The notes under the pieces: model-generated
What the model was told of the DNA's origin: nothing
The model's database searches: none
What the model saw: only the letters and a program-made list of their open reading frames with translations
NCBI RefSeq assembly: GCF_900105385.1
Contig: NZ_LT629772.1
Coordinates: 2,852,001 to 2,916,000, forward strand
Direction: 5' to 3'
DNA from: Microlunatus soli
Lineage (GTDB): Bacteria > Actinomycetota > Actinomycetes > Propionibacteriales > Propionibacteriaceae
Length of the DNA: 64,000 nucleotides
Translations under genes and position numbers: made by a program
In this document: one piece after another, positions 1 through 8,751 of the stretch
Layout of the letters: every line of letters starts with the position of its first letter
Position numbering within the stretch: position 1 is the stretch's first letter

Positions 1-523
1 CCCGGGCGGGCTGATCGACAATCCGGATCGCGACGACCGCGACCAGGCTCTGACCGGTCACCGTCGCCCGATGGCCCGGGATCACACTCTGTTCGACCGG
101 CGCTTGCAGATCGACCCGCGGCAGCGCGCCGGTGCGTGACCCGCCGGCCGGCAGGTCCTCGGCGACCACATCCAGTTCCTGCGCCGCCGCCGGATGCTCG
201 GGGTCGATGGTCGGCAGGTTGGCATTCGACCAGTTGGTACCGGAGGTGAAGCTGACCGCCATCCCGCGCCGGGTCGTCTCCTCGACCACGATCTGGGAGT
301 CGTGCACCCACTCCTCGGCACCCCAGCCGTACCGCTCATGATCGACATCGCCCTCGTCCATCGCGAGGAACTCCATGCCACCGAAACCGAGCCGATGCGC
401 CGCATCGATCTCGTGGCGCAGGGTCTGGTCGGTGTGCAGTCCCTCGGCCAGCCACCACCTGACCTCGGGGCGGTACTCGATCGGCGGATCCTTGATCAAC
501 TTCGCCAGCTCGTCGATCGACAT
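1..523 (-). CDS. GH106-like glycoside hydrolase, N-terminal part only
   Basis: The gene runs off the left edge, so only the first 174 codons are present. The start ATG at 523 is preceded by a GAGGAG ribosome binding site. The N-terminus reads PPIEYRPEVRWWLAEG, followed by a segment ending GFGGMEFLAM; this pattern (PP-x-x-x-RP-x-x-RWW and an aG-FGG-x-E strand) is typical of large alpha-L-rhamnosidase-like glycosidases of the GH106 type. No signal peptide is visible, so an intracellular enzyme acting on imported oligosaccharide is likely. A LacI-type palindrome lies 42 bases upstream. Family assignment is moderately sure; the substrate is unknown. Confidence 0.65.
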   Translation of the reverse strand, partial: MSIDELAKLIKDPPIEYRPEVRWWLAEGLHTDQTLRHEIDAAHRLGFGGMEFLAMDEGDVDHERYGWGAEEWVHDSQIVVEETTRRGMAVSFTSGTNWSNANLPTIDPEHPAAAQELDVVAEDLPAGGSRTGALPRVDLQAPVEQSVIPGHRATVTGQSLVAVVAIRIVDQPAR

Positions 524-564
524 GCCGCTCCTCTTCGAACGTGATCATGCGAGCCCGGATGGGC

Positions 565-576
565 TGAAACGTTCCA
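565..576. promoter_or_regulatory. candidate LacI-family operator
   Basis: TGAAACGTTCCA is a 12-base palindrome with one mismatch (TGAAAC against TGGAAC) and a central CG, the usual form of LacI-family operators. It lies just upstream of the GH106-like gene. The regulator is not in view and probably lies left of the window. Inference from sequence form only. Confidence 0.35.
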
Positions 577-590
577 AACAGGCTACGACG

Positions 591-630
591 AGACCCCGCG
601 CCCGTCAACAGGCGTGCCGGGGCGGGGTCT
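591..630. terminator. terminator-like hairpin after the ferritin gene
   Basis: AGACCCCGC at 591-599 pairs perfectly with GCGGGGTCT at 622-630, with a 22-base GC-rich loop region. It sits between the end of the ferritin gene and the start of the GH106-like gene, both leftward, so it most likely terminates the ferritin transcript. There is no long T run, as is common in GC-rich actinobacteria. Confidence 0.45.
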
Positions 631-655
631 TCAGAGGATCAGGATCCGCAGCGGA

Positions 656-1171
656 TCAGGCGCCGGCTTCGGTTGTCGCGGTCGGGCGCTGGGCGAGGTC
701 CTCGTCCAGCCGCAGCAGGCCGGGGCCGTCGTCGCCGGTGAGCTCGATCCGGCCGATGATCTCCCCGACGGTCGCCTCCTCCTCGATCTGCTCGCTGAGG
801 AACCAGTTCAGCAACGGGCGGGAGTCAAGATCACCATCGGACTCGGCCGCGCGGACCAGATCGCGGATCGCCGCCGACACCCGCTGCTCGTGGGCCAGCG
901 CCGCCTCGAACGCTGCCTGCATCGAGTCGGCGGCCACCTTCGGCGCCTCGATCCCGCCGATCCGCGGATGGTTGTCCCGGTCGGCCAGATGATCGATGAA
1001 CTTGTTGGCGTGCACGATCTCCTCGTCGGCCTGATGCCGCAGCCACGCCGCGGCGCCGGACAGATCCTGCACCTCCATCTCGATCGCCAGCTGGCGGTAC
1101 ACCAGCGATGCCTCGAACTCCAGGGTGATCTGGTTGTTGAACTTCTGTTCGAGTTCGTTGCTCATCTGCAT
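656..1171 (-). CDS. ferritin (non-heme, ferroxidase type)
   Basis: The 171-residue product stores iron by oxidising Fe(II) and depositing it in a protein cage. Ferroxidase ligands are visible where FtnA has them: E18 in the TLEFEASLVY helix, E51 and H54 in ADEEIVHANK, E95 in HEQRV, and E127 with nearby glutamates in SEQIEEE. Length matches bacterial ferritins. No methionine corresponding to the bacterioferritin haem ligand is obvious, so FtnA/BfrB-type is preferred over Bfr. It appears monocistronic, with a hairpin downstream. Confidence 0.9.
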   Translation of the reverse strand: MQMSNELEQKFNNQITLEFEASLVYRQLAIEMEVQDLSGAAAWLRHQADEEIVHANKFIDHLADRDNHPRIGGIEAPKVAADSMQAAFEAALAHEQRVSAAIRDLVRAAESDGDLDSRPLLNWFLSEQIEEEATVGEIIGRIELTGDDGPGLLRLDEDLAQRPTATTEAGA

Positions 1172-1228
1172 GGTGCCGGCTGCCTTTCGTCGACGGGTCG
1201 TAGACGTCGATCAAACCACACCGGCGCC

Positions 1229-1828
1229 TCACCTGCCGGCGTCGGCTCCGTTCTGCAGCTCGTGCAGGATCGCGTCGTTGAAATCGTCCAGGTCGCCCGG
1301 GTTGCGAGACGTGATCAACACCCACCCGTCGGCCGGGCAGCGATAGACCGAGGTGTCCAGCCAGGTCGCTCCGGCATTGGCCAGATCGAGCGACAGGCTC
1401 TCGTAGGAGGTCAGTGTCTTTCCCGCGGCCAATCCGGCGTCGATCAGGATCCACGGTGCGTGGCAGATGGCGGCGATCGGCTTCGGGGAGTCGGCGAAGG
1501 CACGCAACAGTTTGCGGGCGTGTTCGTTGCCGCGCAGCGTATCGGCGTTGACGGTGCCGCCCGGTACGACGACGATGTCGAACTCGTCGGCAACGACGTC
1601 CTCCAGCGCTGCGTCGGGCTGTACCGTCGATGCCCGATCCTTGTCGCCGGTCACCGTCTGGATCGTGCTGCCGCCGACCGCCGCGATCGTCACCTGGACA
1701 CCGGCTTCGCGCAGTGCGTCGACCGGTCGGGTGAGTTCGGCTTCCTCGACGCCGAAGTCGGTGCAGATCACGACCGCCGTCCGGCCACGGGCCGTGGCGT
1801 TGTCACCGCCGGTGCTCTGGGTTGTCAT
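1229..1828 (-). CDS. DJ-1/PfpI family protein (type 1 glutamine amidotransferase-like)
   Basis: The 199-residue protein has the PfpI/DJ-1 fold markers: an N-terminal strand TAVVICTDFGVEEAE with the conserved glutamate (about E28), VVVPGG at 87-91, and the nucleophile elbow AAICHAPW with C122. Members act as stress-linked glyoxalases, chaperones or proteases; which applies cannot be told here. The ATG at 1828 follows GGAGCAAGACG. An in-frame extension upstream to 2017 exists but would run into the neighbouring gene and lacks family sequence, so it was rejected. Confidence 0.85.
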   Translation of the reverse strand: MTTQSTGGDNATARGRTAVVICTDFGVEEAELTRPVDALREAGVQVTIAAVGGSTIQTVTGDKDRASTVQPDAALEDVVADEFDIVVVPGGTVNADTLRGNEHARKLLRAFADSPKPIAAICHAPWILIDAGLAAGKTLTSYESLSLDLANAGATWLDTSVYRCPADGWVLITSRNPGDLDDFNDAILHELQNGADAGR

Positions 1829-1940
1829 CGTCTTGCTCCGTTCGACGGGTACAGGTCGGACGGGCACCGCGCGTTCCGCACCATGCCCTGATCGACCGGT
1901 ACCCGTCGCAGCGGTCGGTAACCAGTCCGATGCGCCGACC

Positions 1941-3479
1941 TCAGCGGCCGACGGCCGGGCTGCCGAACCGGTCGGGTGAGGCGTCCTGCCAGTCCACCGA
2001 CCAGCTCGGTCGGGCACCGGCCAGCAGTTCCCCCGGCTGCAACCACTCGTACAGTTCCGCGTACGAGGCGTTCTCCACCTCGCTGACGTTGCGGCGCAGC
2101 AGCCGCGGGTTCAGTTCTTCGGGAGAGCCGGCGCCGAGCGAGGCCATCATCTTGACCGCTTCGGCGACGGTCGCTTGCTGGTAGCGATGCACCCGTTCGC
2201 TCTTGTCGGCGACGTCCAGCGCGCGGGACCGCCGCGGATTCTGGGTGGCGACCCCGACCGGGCACCGATCGGTGTGGCAGCGCAACGATTGGATGCAGCC
2301 GATCGCCATCATCATCGCGCGGGCCGAGTTGGTGAAGTCCGCCCCCTGGATCAGCCGCTTGACGATGTCGTTGCCGGCGGCCACCTTGCCGCTGGCGCCG
2401 AGCTTGATCCGATCCCGCAGACCGCTGCCGACCAGCGCGTTGTGGACCAGCATCAGTCCGTCGGTGAGCGGCATCCCGACATGATCTTCGTATTCCAACG
2501 GTGCTGCCGCGGTGCCGCCCTCGGAGCCGTCGACGATGATGAAGTCCGGCGTCGTCCCGACCTGCAGCATCGCCTTGCAGATCGCCAACACGTCGGTCCG
2601 ACTGCCGACGCAGAGCTTGAACCCGGCCGGCTTGCCGCCGGACAGCTCCCGCATCCGGGCGATGAACTCGATCAGCTCGACGGGGGTGGAAAAGACGCTG
2701 TGGCCGGGCGGGCTGACACACTTCTCACCCTCCGGTACCCCGCGGATGGCGGCGATCTCGGCGCTCACCTTGGCGGCCGGCAGCACCCCACCGATGCCCG
2801 GCTTGGCGCCCTGCGACAGCTTCAGCGAGGTCGCCTTCACCTGATCATGACTGCTGTTCTCGACGAACTTCGCCGGGTCGAAGTTGCCGTCGCTGGTCCG
2901 CGTCGAGAAGTAGCCGGAGCCGATCTCCCAGATCAGGTCGCCGCCGTTCTCCAGGTGGTACGGCGTCAACCCACCTTCGCCGGTGTCGTGGGCGAACCCG
3001 CCCAGCGCCGCACCCTTGTTCAGCGCTCGGATCGCGTTGGCCGACAGCGCGCCGAAGCTCATCGCCGAGACGTTCAACAGCGCCATGCTGTACGGCCGGC
3101 TGCAGTCCGGTCCACCGATCACCACCCGCGGCGGCTCCGCCGGCGGCTCGAGCGGGGCGATCGAGTGCACCAGGTATTCATAACCCGCCAGGTTGACGTC
3201 CCGCTCGGTGCCGAACGCCTGTTCCCCGTGGATGCCCTTGGCCCGTTCGTAGATGGTGTCGCGGATCTCCCGATCGAACGGCCGACCTTCGGTGTTGCTT
3301 TCGATGAAGTACTGCTGGATCTCCGGTCGGATCCCCTCCAGCAGGTAGCGCAGATGTCCGACGAGCGGGTAGTTCCGCAGCACCGAATGCTGACGCTGCA
3401 ACAGATCCCAGGCAGCCACCGCCGCCAGCGCACCGGCCGCTCCGGCCGCGACCCCGGCGGTCCGCTCCCGCTTGCTCAT
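1941..3479 (-). CDS. FMN-binding glutamate synthase-like protein
   Basis: This 512-residue protein matches the stand-alone FMN-binding glutamate synthase-like family. It has an N-terminal hydrophobic segment (about residues 8-24) and then the TIM-barrel synthase domain. Visible markers are SAMSFGALS, GAKPGIGG, VDGSEGGTAAAP and the iron-sulfur cysteines C395, C401 and C406 in a C-x5-C-x4-C arrangement followed by PVGVATQ, as in GltB. The amidotransferase domain and the NAD(P)H subunit are absent, so true glutamate synthesis is doubtful; the natural reaction of this group is not established. The ATG at 3479 has a GGGGAG ribosome binding site; an extension to 3560 was rejected. Confidence 0.85.
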   Translation of the reverse strand: MSKRERTAGVAAGAAGALAAVAAWDLLQRQHSVLRNYPLVGHLRYLLEGIRPEIQQYFIESNTEGRPFDREIRDTIYERAKGIHGEQAFGTERDVNLAGYEYLVHSIAPLEPPAEPPRVVIGGPDCSRPYSMALLNVSAMSFGALSANAIRALNKGAALGGFAHDTGEGGLTPYHLENGGDLIWEIGSGYFSTRTSDGNFDPAKFVENSSHDQVKATSLKLSQGAKPGIGGVLPAAKVSAEIAAIRGVPEGEKCVSPPGHSVFSTPVELIEFIARMRELSGGKPAGFKLCVGSRTDVLAICKAMLQVGTTPDFIIVDGSEGGTAAAPLEYEDHVGMPLTDGLMLVHNALVGSGLRDRIKLGASGKVAAGNDIVKRLIQGADFTNSARAMMMAIGCIQSLRCHTDRCPVGVATQNPRRSRALDVADKSERVHRYQQATVAEAVKMMASLGAGSPEELNPRLLRRNVSEVENASYAELYEWLQPGELLAGARPSWSVDWQDASPDRFGSPAVGR

Positions 3480-3551
3480 CCGTGCTCCCCTTCGCCGTCG
3501 ACAGCTCCCGCCGAGCCTAGTGTCGACCGCGGTCCTCGGTCCGCCGCCCCA

Positions 3552-3619
3552 TTCCCGCACCAGCTACGTACCCCCGCACCCGGTGCACAGGGTGCGGGAA
3601 GACGTAACTGGTGCGGGAA
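3552..3619. repeat. long imperfect intergenic hairpin
   Basis: Two 30-base arms (3552-3581 and 3590-3619) pair with four mismatches around an 8-base loop. The outer stem pairs TTCCCGCACCAG with CTGGTGCGGGAA and the inner stem pairs CCCGCACCC with GGGTGCGGG. It lies just downstream of the leftward sulfatase gene and upstream of the FMN protein start, so it can end the sulfatase transcript. The arms are longer than an ordinary terminator. Confidence 0.6.
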
Positions 3620-3639
3620 AGAGGGGTGCCAGGTTCGGA

Positions 3640-5040
3640 TCAGGCGATCGGGTCGGTCTGGCCGAGGCCGGTCACCTCGAGCTTGCTGCCGTCGCGAGCG
3701 GGATCGGCGTACCGGTCGAACCAGTCGGTCAGCTCGCCTGCCAGTGCTGTGACGGTTGCGGCGTGCGTTTCCTCGGCGACCAGGTTGGTCCGTTCGCCGG
3801 GGTCGGTGATCAGGTCGTACAGCTCGTCGGGTTCGTCGCCGCGACGGGCGACGTACTTCCACTCCCGGGTCCGCAGCATCCGGCTGGCGCCGTACTCGTC
3901 GAAGACGACGACTCGTTCGGTCGGCCGTTCGCTGCCGTCCAGCAGGTCACCGAAACTGCGTCCCGGACCGGCGCCCAACCCGTCAGCCGGCAGCCCGGCC
4001 AGCTGCAGCAGGGTGGGTGCGACGTCGTACCCACTGAGCAGGTCGTCGCGGACCTGAACCGGGATGTGGCCGGGCCGGCTGATGATCGCGGGGACCCGCA
4101 CTGCCTCGTCGTACATGTTCAGCGGATAGGTGCCGTTGCCCTTGCCCCAGATGCCGTGCTGGCCGCAGCTGTACCCGTTGTCGCCGACGAAGATGATCAC
4201 CGTGTTCGAGCGCAGCTGTTGCTCCTCCAGTGCCGCCACGATCCGGCCGATCTGGTGATCCATCGCGGTGATCGCGGCGAAGTAGCCGATCAATGACTGG
4301 CGCACGTCGGGCTCGCGGCCGATCGGCCAACCGCCGTCGGTGTAGCGGGTCCACGGATGATCATCTTCCTGTGGACAGCTGTCGAAGGCGCAGTCCTGGT
4401 AGAGCCGGGTGAACTCCTCGGGGTGATTGTCCTTCCACGGTGCGTGCGGTGCGGTGAAGTTGACGCTCAACCAGAACGGGTCCGGTCGCCCCGCCTCGGC
4501 GGTGATGAACCCGATTGCGTCGTCGGCGATCGCCTCGGTCAGATAGCCGGGCTGCTCGGTCAGCTCGCCGTCGCGGACCACCGGTGCGTCGTAGTAGGGG
4601 CCGCCACCGGTCTGGTGGGCGTACCAGTGCACGAAGCCCTTCCGTGGTTGGTCATTGGCGCCCAGATGCCACTTGCCGGAGAGCCCGCACCGATAGCCGT
4701 CCTCGGACAGCCGATCGGTGATGATCGGCTGGTCGTGGAGGTAGTCGACGCCGTCCGCTCCGACGTGCCGGCCACTGATCCAGTCGTGGACGCCGTGCCG
4801 CGACGGCGGCTGCCCGGTGAGCAGCGTCGCCCGAGCCGGCGAGCAGACCGGCGAGGTGCAGTAGAAGTTGCTGAACCTGGTCCCGGACGCCGCCAATGCG
4901 TCCAGCTGCGGCGTGTGGATCTCGGTGTTGCCGGCCGCGCCCAGCGCCCAGGCACCTTGATCATCGGCGATGATCATCACGATGTTGGGTCGGTCCACGT
5001 GCCTGCTCGCCATCTCCGCCGTACTTTCCTGGTTGGTCAT
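3640..5040 (-). CDS. sulfatase (formylglycine-dependent)
   Basis: The 466-residue enzyme hydrolyses a sulfate ester. The N-terminus has metal-binding aspartates in IIADDQG (D26, D27) and the formylglycine signature C66-S-P-A-R followed by ATLLTG, so C66 should be converted by a formylglycine-generating enzyme encoded elsewhere. Further family blocks are GKWHLG and VGDNGYSCGQHG. No signal peptide is seen, which suggests desulfation after uptake. It ends an operon lacI - binding protein - sulfatase; the 24-base gap to the binding-protein gene supports co-transcription. ATG 5040 has a weak ribosome binding site; ATG 5013 is an alternative. Confidence 0.9.
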   Translation of the reverse strand: MTNQESTAEMASRHVDRPNIVMIIADDQGAWALGAAGNTEIHTPQLDALAASGTRFSNFYCTSPVCSPARATLLTGQPPSRHGVHDWISGRHVGADGVDYLHDQPIITDRLSEDGYRCGLSGKWHLGANDQPRKGFVHWYAHQTGGGPYYDAPVVRDGELTEQPGYLTEAIADDAIGFITAEAGRPDPFWLSVNFTAPHAPWKDNHPEEFTRLYQDCAFDSCPQEDDHPWTRYTDGGWPIGREPDVRQSLIGYFAAITAMDHQIGRIVAALEEQQLRSNTVIIFVGDNGYSCGQHGIWGKGNGTYPLNMYDEAVRVPAIISRPGHIPVQVRDDLLSGYDVAPTLLQLAGLPADGLGAGPGRSFGDLLDGSERPTERVVVFDEYGASRMLRTREWKYVARRGDEPDELYDLITDPGERTNLVAEETHAATVTALAGELTDWFDRYADPARDGSKLEVTGLGQTDPIA

Positions 5041-5064
5041 CGTCAGATCGGTCGATCCGACGGA

Positions 5065-6606
5065 TCAGTAGTGCTCAGCACCGTAGTCCACGGTCGGATC
5101 CCAGTCCGGGAACCGCCAGTCGTCCCGCGAGACCTCGGCGCCCTTCTTGCGGGCGGTGGCGATCGCCTCGTCCAACGCCTTCTCGGATTGATCATCGAGC
5201 TTGCGGAGGGCCTTTCCGGCATCGCTGATCTGCCCGGTCAGCACTCCCTGGACGACGTCGCTCAGCGACGGTTTCACCGGCTTCAGTGCCAGTTGGACCT
5301 GATCGGTCTGCGGGTTGCGGAGCTGCGGGCTGGGTCCGAGCCGGAGCAGATCGTCGTAGATCCCGAACGACACCTTGTCCTGCGGACGGAGGTCGGCGGA
5401 CGCACGTGCTGTGGCCAACGCCTTCTCCGACCAGGCGGGGTCCGCAGAACCGTCGCTGAGTGCCCAGGTCGTCTGCCCGGCGTCGGTGCCGAGGTAGTGC
5501 AGCAGGTCGCCGACCACGGCCTGGTGACTCTTCGGGCTCTTGGCATAGGCGACGTACGGGTTGCCACCGCCCGGCGAGTAGCTGATCAGCCCACGGGGCT
5601 GCGTTTCGGGTGCCGGCGGGCGGGCCACTCCGTAGCTGAACCCGGGCGCCTGCTCGGCCCAGACCGAGTAGTTCCAGGCTCCGTTGAAGATCATGCCGCC
5701 GTTGCCCTGCGGCATCCGTGCTCTCGCCTCCTGCTCGGTGAGCGAGGCCCATCCGGGGAAGAAGCTGCCGTCGGCCTTCATCGCGAGCAGCAGATCCAAC
5801 GCATCGCCGAGATGATCGTTCTTGGCGTTGTACGTGCCGGTCCGGTAGTCGAGGCCGACGCCGCGGGCGCCGGCGAGCTGGGCGATCGTGGTGGCGAGCC
5901 CGGACAGCATCGGCGCGGCGATCATCAGGCCGTAGTAGTTACCGGCTCCACGCTGGGTGATCTTGCGGGCGGCGTTGCGTACATCGTCCCAGGTCAGCGC
6001 CTGCCGGGACGGATCGACATCGATGGCACGGAAGTACTCGGTGTTGTAGATCATCAGGTTGCCCAGCACCCGGTTGGTGCTGGCCGGCAGACCGTACATC
6101 TTTCCGTTGAACTCGTTGATGCCGGGAACCACGACGCCGAACGGGAAGTTGTCTCGCCAGGCGGTGAAGTCGGGGACGATGTCGTCCAGCGCCGCGACCT
6201 CCCCGGCAGCCACCAACTGCGGCAGCGGTATCGCGCTGATGAAGATGTCGTCGGCGTTGCCGTTGCGGATCTGCAGGGGCAGCACCTCGGCGATCTTGTC
6301 ATTCGGGAGCTCGTCGTACTCGATCGTCAGCTGGGGATGCTGTCGGTGATAGGCCGGCACCAGACGCTTGAAGTAGTTGCTCTTGGCTCCGGGCCCGCCG
6401 CTCAGCCAGCGGATCGAGACCTTCTCCTTGGGCAGCACGGCTCCGCTGTCGGGCAGGGTCAGTGCCGCGGCCGAGGACTGGCTCTGCGGGCTGGTGAATC
6501 GCACCGTGCAGCCCGCCGTGAGCAGGCCGGCGGCGGCACCGAGCACGGCGCGGCGGCTCGGTCGGTGATGATCAGCGGATGCGGCGTGGGGGTTCAGGAA
6601 GGGCAT
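5065..6606 (-). CDS. sugar ABC transporter substrate-binding lipoprotein
   Basis: The 513-residue protein is a family 1 extracellular solute-binding protein. Residues 17-33 hold a twin-arginine motif (SRRAVLG), a short hydrophobic stretch and a lipobox LTAGC with C33 as the lipidated cysteine, so it is probably exported folded and anchored to the membrane. The mature part has the typical layout: VSIRWLSGG strand, HPQLTIEYDE, a middle block around GKMYGLPASTNR, and GMIFNGAWNYSVW. Its permeases are encoded divergently at 7726-9657. It lies 13 bases downstream of the lacI-type gene. Confidence 0.9.
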   Translation of the reverse strand: MPFLNPHAASADHHRPSRRAVLGAAAGLLTAGCTVRFTSPQSQSSAAALTLPDSGAVLPKEKVSIRWLSGGPGAKSNYFKRLVPAYHRQHPQLTIEYDELPNDKIAEVLPLQIRNGNADDIFISAIPLPQLVAAGEVAALDDIVPDFTAWRDNFPFGVVVPGINEFNGKMYGLPASTNRVLGNLMIYNTEYFRAIDVDPSRQALTWDDVRNAARKITQRGAGNYYGLMIAAPMLSGLATTIAQLAGARGVGLDYRTGTYNAKNDHLGDALDLLLAMKADGSFFPGWASLTEQEARARMPQGNGGMIFNGAWNYSVWAEQAPGFSYGVARPPAPETQPRGLISYSPGGGNPYVAYAKSPKSHQAVVGDLLHYLGTDAGQTTWALSDGSADPAWSEKALATARASADLRPQDKVSFGIYDDLLRLGPSPQLRNPQTDQVQLALKPVKPSLSDVVQGVLTGQISDAGKALRKLDDQSEKALDEAIATARKKGAEVSRDDWRFPDWDPTVDYGAEHY

Positions 6607-6619
6607 GCAGGTTCCTTTG

Positions 6620-7642
6620 TCAGGCGGATCTGCGAACGAACAATGAGGTGTCGACCTCGACCACCTGATCGGAGACAGGGGCCGATCCGGCCAGCTCGCC
6701 GATGACCAACTCGACCGCCCGCTGCGCCACTTCGGTCAGCGGCCAGTCGACGGTGGTCAGCGTCGGGTCGAGTTGCTCGGCGATCGGGAAGTTGCCGAAA
6801 CCGGCGATCCGGATGTCGTCGGGGACGGCCAGCGCTGCCTCTCGGCACGCCTGCAGCGCCCCGGCGGCGAGATGATCATTGCCGGCGAAGATCGTCGTCG
6901 GCCGTCGCCTGCCGGCGAGCAGCCGTCGCATCGCCGACCGGCCGTCCTCCGAGCTCCACCCGTCAGCACTCAGATGATCGACCCGCCCGTCGAAATGTGC
7001 CCGCAACGTCGCGTATCGGGGTGACTCGGGGTAGCCGGAGCCGGGCCCGTCGAGCACCTGCACCGACCGGCATCCGACCGAGGCCAGGTGAGCGGCGAGA
7101 GCCGCCATCCCTGGCTGGTGTCGGGGACGGACGACACACAGCTCCTCCGCCTCCGCAGATGTCTCGGCCGGATCGACCCAGACCAACGGGATGCCGCGCC
7201 GTTCTGCCGCCGCTGCGATGCTCGCCCGCTGGTTGCCGTACTGAGCAACCAGGCCACCGATGTCGGCCGTGCGCAGTTGCTGATCAAGATCCTCTGCACC
7301 GGCGTCGGTCATCAACAGGATGAAGTGGCCGGACTGCCGCGCGGCATCGACCGCCGACAGCATCAGGTCGGAGAACACCGGCGCGTGCGGGCCACCCTGC
7401 GGTCGGTTCAAGATCAACCCGACCGTCGTACTGCGCCGGGTACTGAGGGCCCGGGCGGTCGCGTTCGGCGTGTAGTTCAGGGCGGCGGCGGCGTCCTTGA
7501 TCCGTTGCACGGTCGCCGCCGCCAGGCCGACGTCGGAGGCCTGCCCGTTGAGCGCCACCGAGACCGTGGCCGGGGAGACTCCGGCCCGGGCCGCGACATC
7601 AGCTCGGGTCGCACCCTTGCGCCTGGTCCGTGATTGCGCCAT
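6620..7642 (-). CDS. LacI-family transcriptional regulator
   Basis: The 340-residue repressor has an N-terminal LacI helix-turn-helix (ATRADVAARAGVSPATVSVALNG) and hinge helix region (NYTPNATARAL), followed by a periplasmic-binding-protein-like sensor domain beginning TTVGLILNRPQGG. It heads the leftward operon with the binding protein and sulfatase and faces the two permeases. ATG 7642 is preferred; an in-frame TTG at 7651 overlaps the operator and lacks a ribosome binding site. The inducer is presumably the sulfated sugar or its desulfated product. Confidence 0.9.
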   Translation of the reverse strand: MAQSRTRRKGATRADVAARAGVSPATVSVALNGQASDVGLAAATVQRIKDAAAALNYTPNATARALSTRRSTTVGLILNRPQGGPHAPVFSDLMLSAVDAARQSGHFILLMTDAGAEDLDQQLRTADIGGLVAQYGNQRASIAAAAERRGIPLVWVDPAETSAEAEELCVVRPRHQPGMAALAAHLASVGCRSVQVLDGPGSGYPESPRYATLRAHFDGRVDHLSADGWSSEDGRSAMRRLLAGRRRPTTIFAGNDHLAAGALQACREAALAVPDDIRIAGFGNFPIAEQLDPTLTTVDWPLTEVAQRAVELVIGELAGSAPVSDQVVEVDTSLFVRRSA

Positions 7643-7650
7643 GCTGATCA

Positions 7651-7673
7651 ATCTAACCTAACGCGGGTTAGAT
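7651..7673. promoter_or_regulatory. operator of the sulfated-glycan locus
   Basis: ATCTAACC at 7651-7658 and GGTTAGAT at 7666-7673 form a perfect 8-base inverted repeat with a 7-base spacer. It lies between the lacI-type gene and the divergent permease genes, directly in front of the repressor start. A single bound repressor could control both directions. That the LacI protein at 6620-7642 binds it is inference. Confidence 0.65.
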
Positions 7674-7725
7674 AACAAGGTTCGGACTTCGAATCAGATT
7701 TCGGTCCGACCAGGGAAGGATGGAG

Positions 7726-8706
7726 ATGCCAGCATCGACGCTGCCCGCGTCCGTCATGGAGCGGCGAGCCACCCCATCCCTGTGGGCGAGAATGGGCCGT
7801 GCCCGCTGGTGCTACTTCTTCGCCGCGCCGGCCCTGATCCTCGCCGCCCTGTTCACCTTCTATCCGACCGTGATGTCGTGGTACTACTCGTTGCTGGACT
7901 GGAACGGATTCACCGCCGACTCCCAGTTCGTCGGCCTGGCGAACTATCGCCGGCTGATCGGCGATCAGTATTTCTGGAGTGCCTTCGGCCGTTCGTTCCT
8001 GTTCGTCGCCGTCGCCGTTCCGATCCGGATGTTCCTGTCCCTGGTCGTCGCCATCCTGCTCAACAACGAGTCGTTCAAGATCGCGCCGGTCTACCGGACG
8101 ATGTTCTTCCTGCCGGTTGTCACCAGCGCCGCGGTGGTCGGCGTGGTGATGTCCTCGGTGATGAGCCCGTTCCACGGTCCGATCAACACACTGCTGTCCC
8201 AGTTGCACCTGATCTCGAAGCCGATCGACTTTCTCGGTGATCCGCACACAGCGCTGTGGTCGGTGATCGCGGTCCAGATCTGGAAGGACTTCGGGATCAC
8301 CATGATCTATTGGCTGGCAGCACTGCAGACCGTTCCGCGGAGCACCTACGAGGCGGCGCGGACGGACGGAGCCGGGCGGGTCGCCGTCTTCACCCAGATC
8401 ACGGTTCCGCTGCTGCTGCCGTTCGCCGCGATCATCCTGCTGCTGACCGCCAACAACACCTTGCACGTCTTCGCGATCGTCCAGTCGATGACCGCCGGCG
8501 GACCGTATTTCTCCAGCCAGGTGATCGAGACCTACATCTACCAGACGGCGTTCGCCCCGTCCGATCCCGACATCGCACCGCAACTCGGCTACGCGTCCGC
8601 GGCCGGCTGCTTCTTCGGCCTGGCCACCATGATCATCGCCGTGTTGCAGGTCTGGGTCGGTCGCGCGATCGGCGTCCGGCGCTCAACCAGCAGCCCCACA
8701 CGATGA
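7726..8706 (+). CDS. sugar ABC transporter permease (MalF/UgpA type)
   Basis: A membrane protein of 326 residues from ATG 7726; ATG 7720 is in frame but sits only two bases after GGGAAGG, whereas 7726 has a proper spacing. It has about six membrane segments, the first being CYFFAAPALILAALFTFYPTV, and the cytoplasmic EAA loop YEAARTDGAGRVAVFTQITVPLL near residue 210 that docks the ATPase. It pairs with the next gene to form the channel. No ATPase is encoded nearby, so a shared MsmK/UgpC-like ATPase is expected elsewhere. Confidence 0.9.
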   Translation: MPASTLPASVMERRATPSLWARMGRARWCYFFAAPALILAALFTFYPTVMSWYYSLLDWNGFTADSQFVGLANYRRLIGDQYFWSAFGRSFLFVAVAVPIRMFLSLVVAILLNNESFKIAPVYRTMFFLPVVTSAAVVGVVMSSVMSPFHGPINTLLSQLHLISKPIDFLGDPHTALWSVIAVQIWKDFGITMIYWLAALQTVPRSTYEAARTDGAGRVAVFTQITVPLLLPFAAIILLLTANNTLHVFAIVQSMTAGGPYFSSQVIETYIYQTAFAPSDPDIAPQLGYASAAGCFFGLATMIIAVLQVWVGRAIGVRRSTSSPTR

Positions 8707-8751
8707 CCATGATCAACACCTCCCCGGCCGAACCGTGAGGACCAAGATCCG

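Noticed and set aside
614-1891. Rightward 425-codon open frame
   Set aside because: Antisense to ferritin and the DJ-1 protein; no recognisable sequence or ribosome binding site.
4357-6705. Rightward 782-codon open frame
   Set aside because: It is antisense to the sulfatase and binding-protein genes, has no family motif and shows the composition of a shadow frame in GC-rich DNA.
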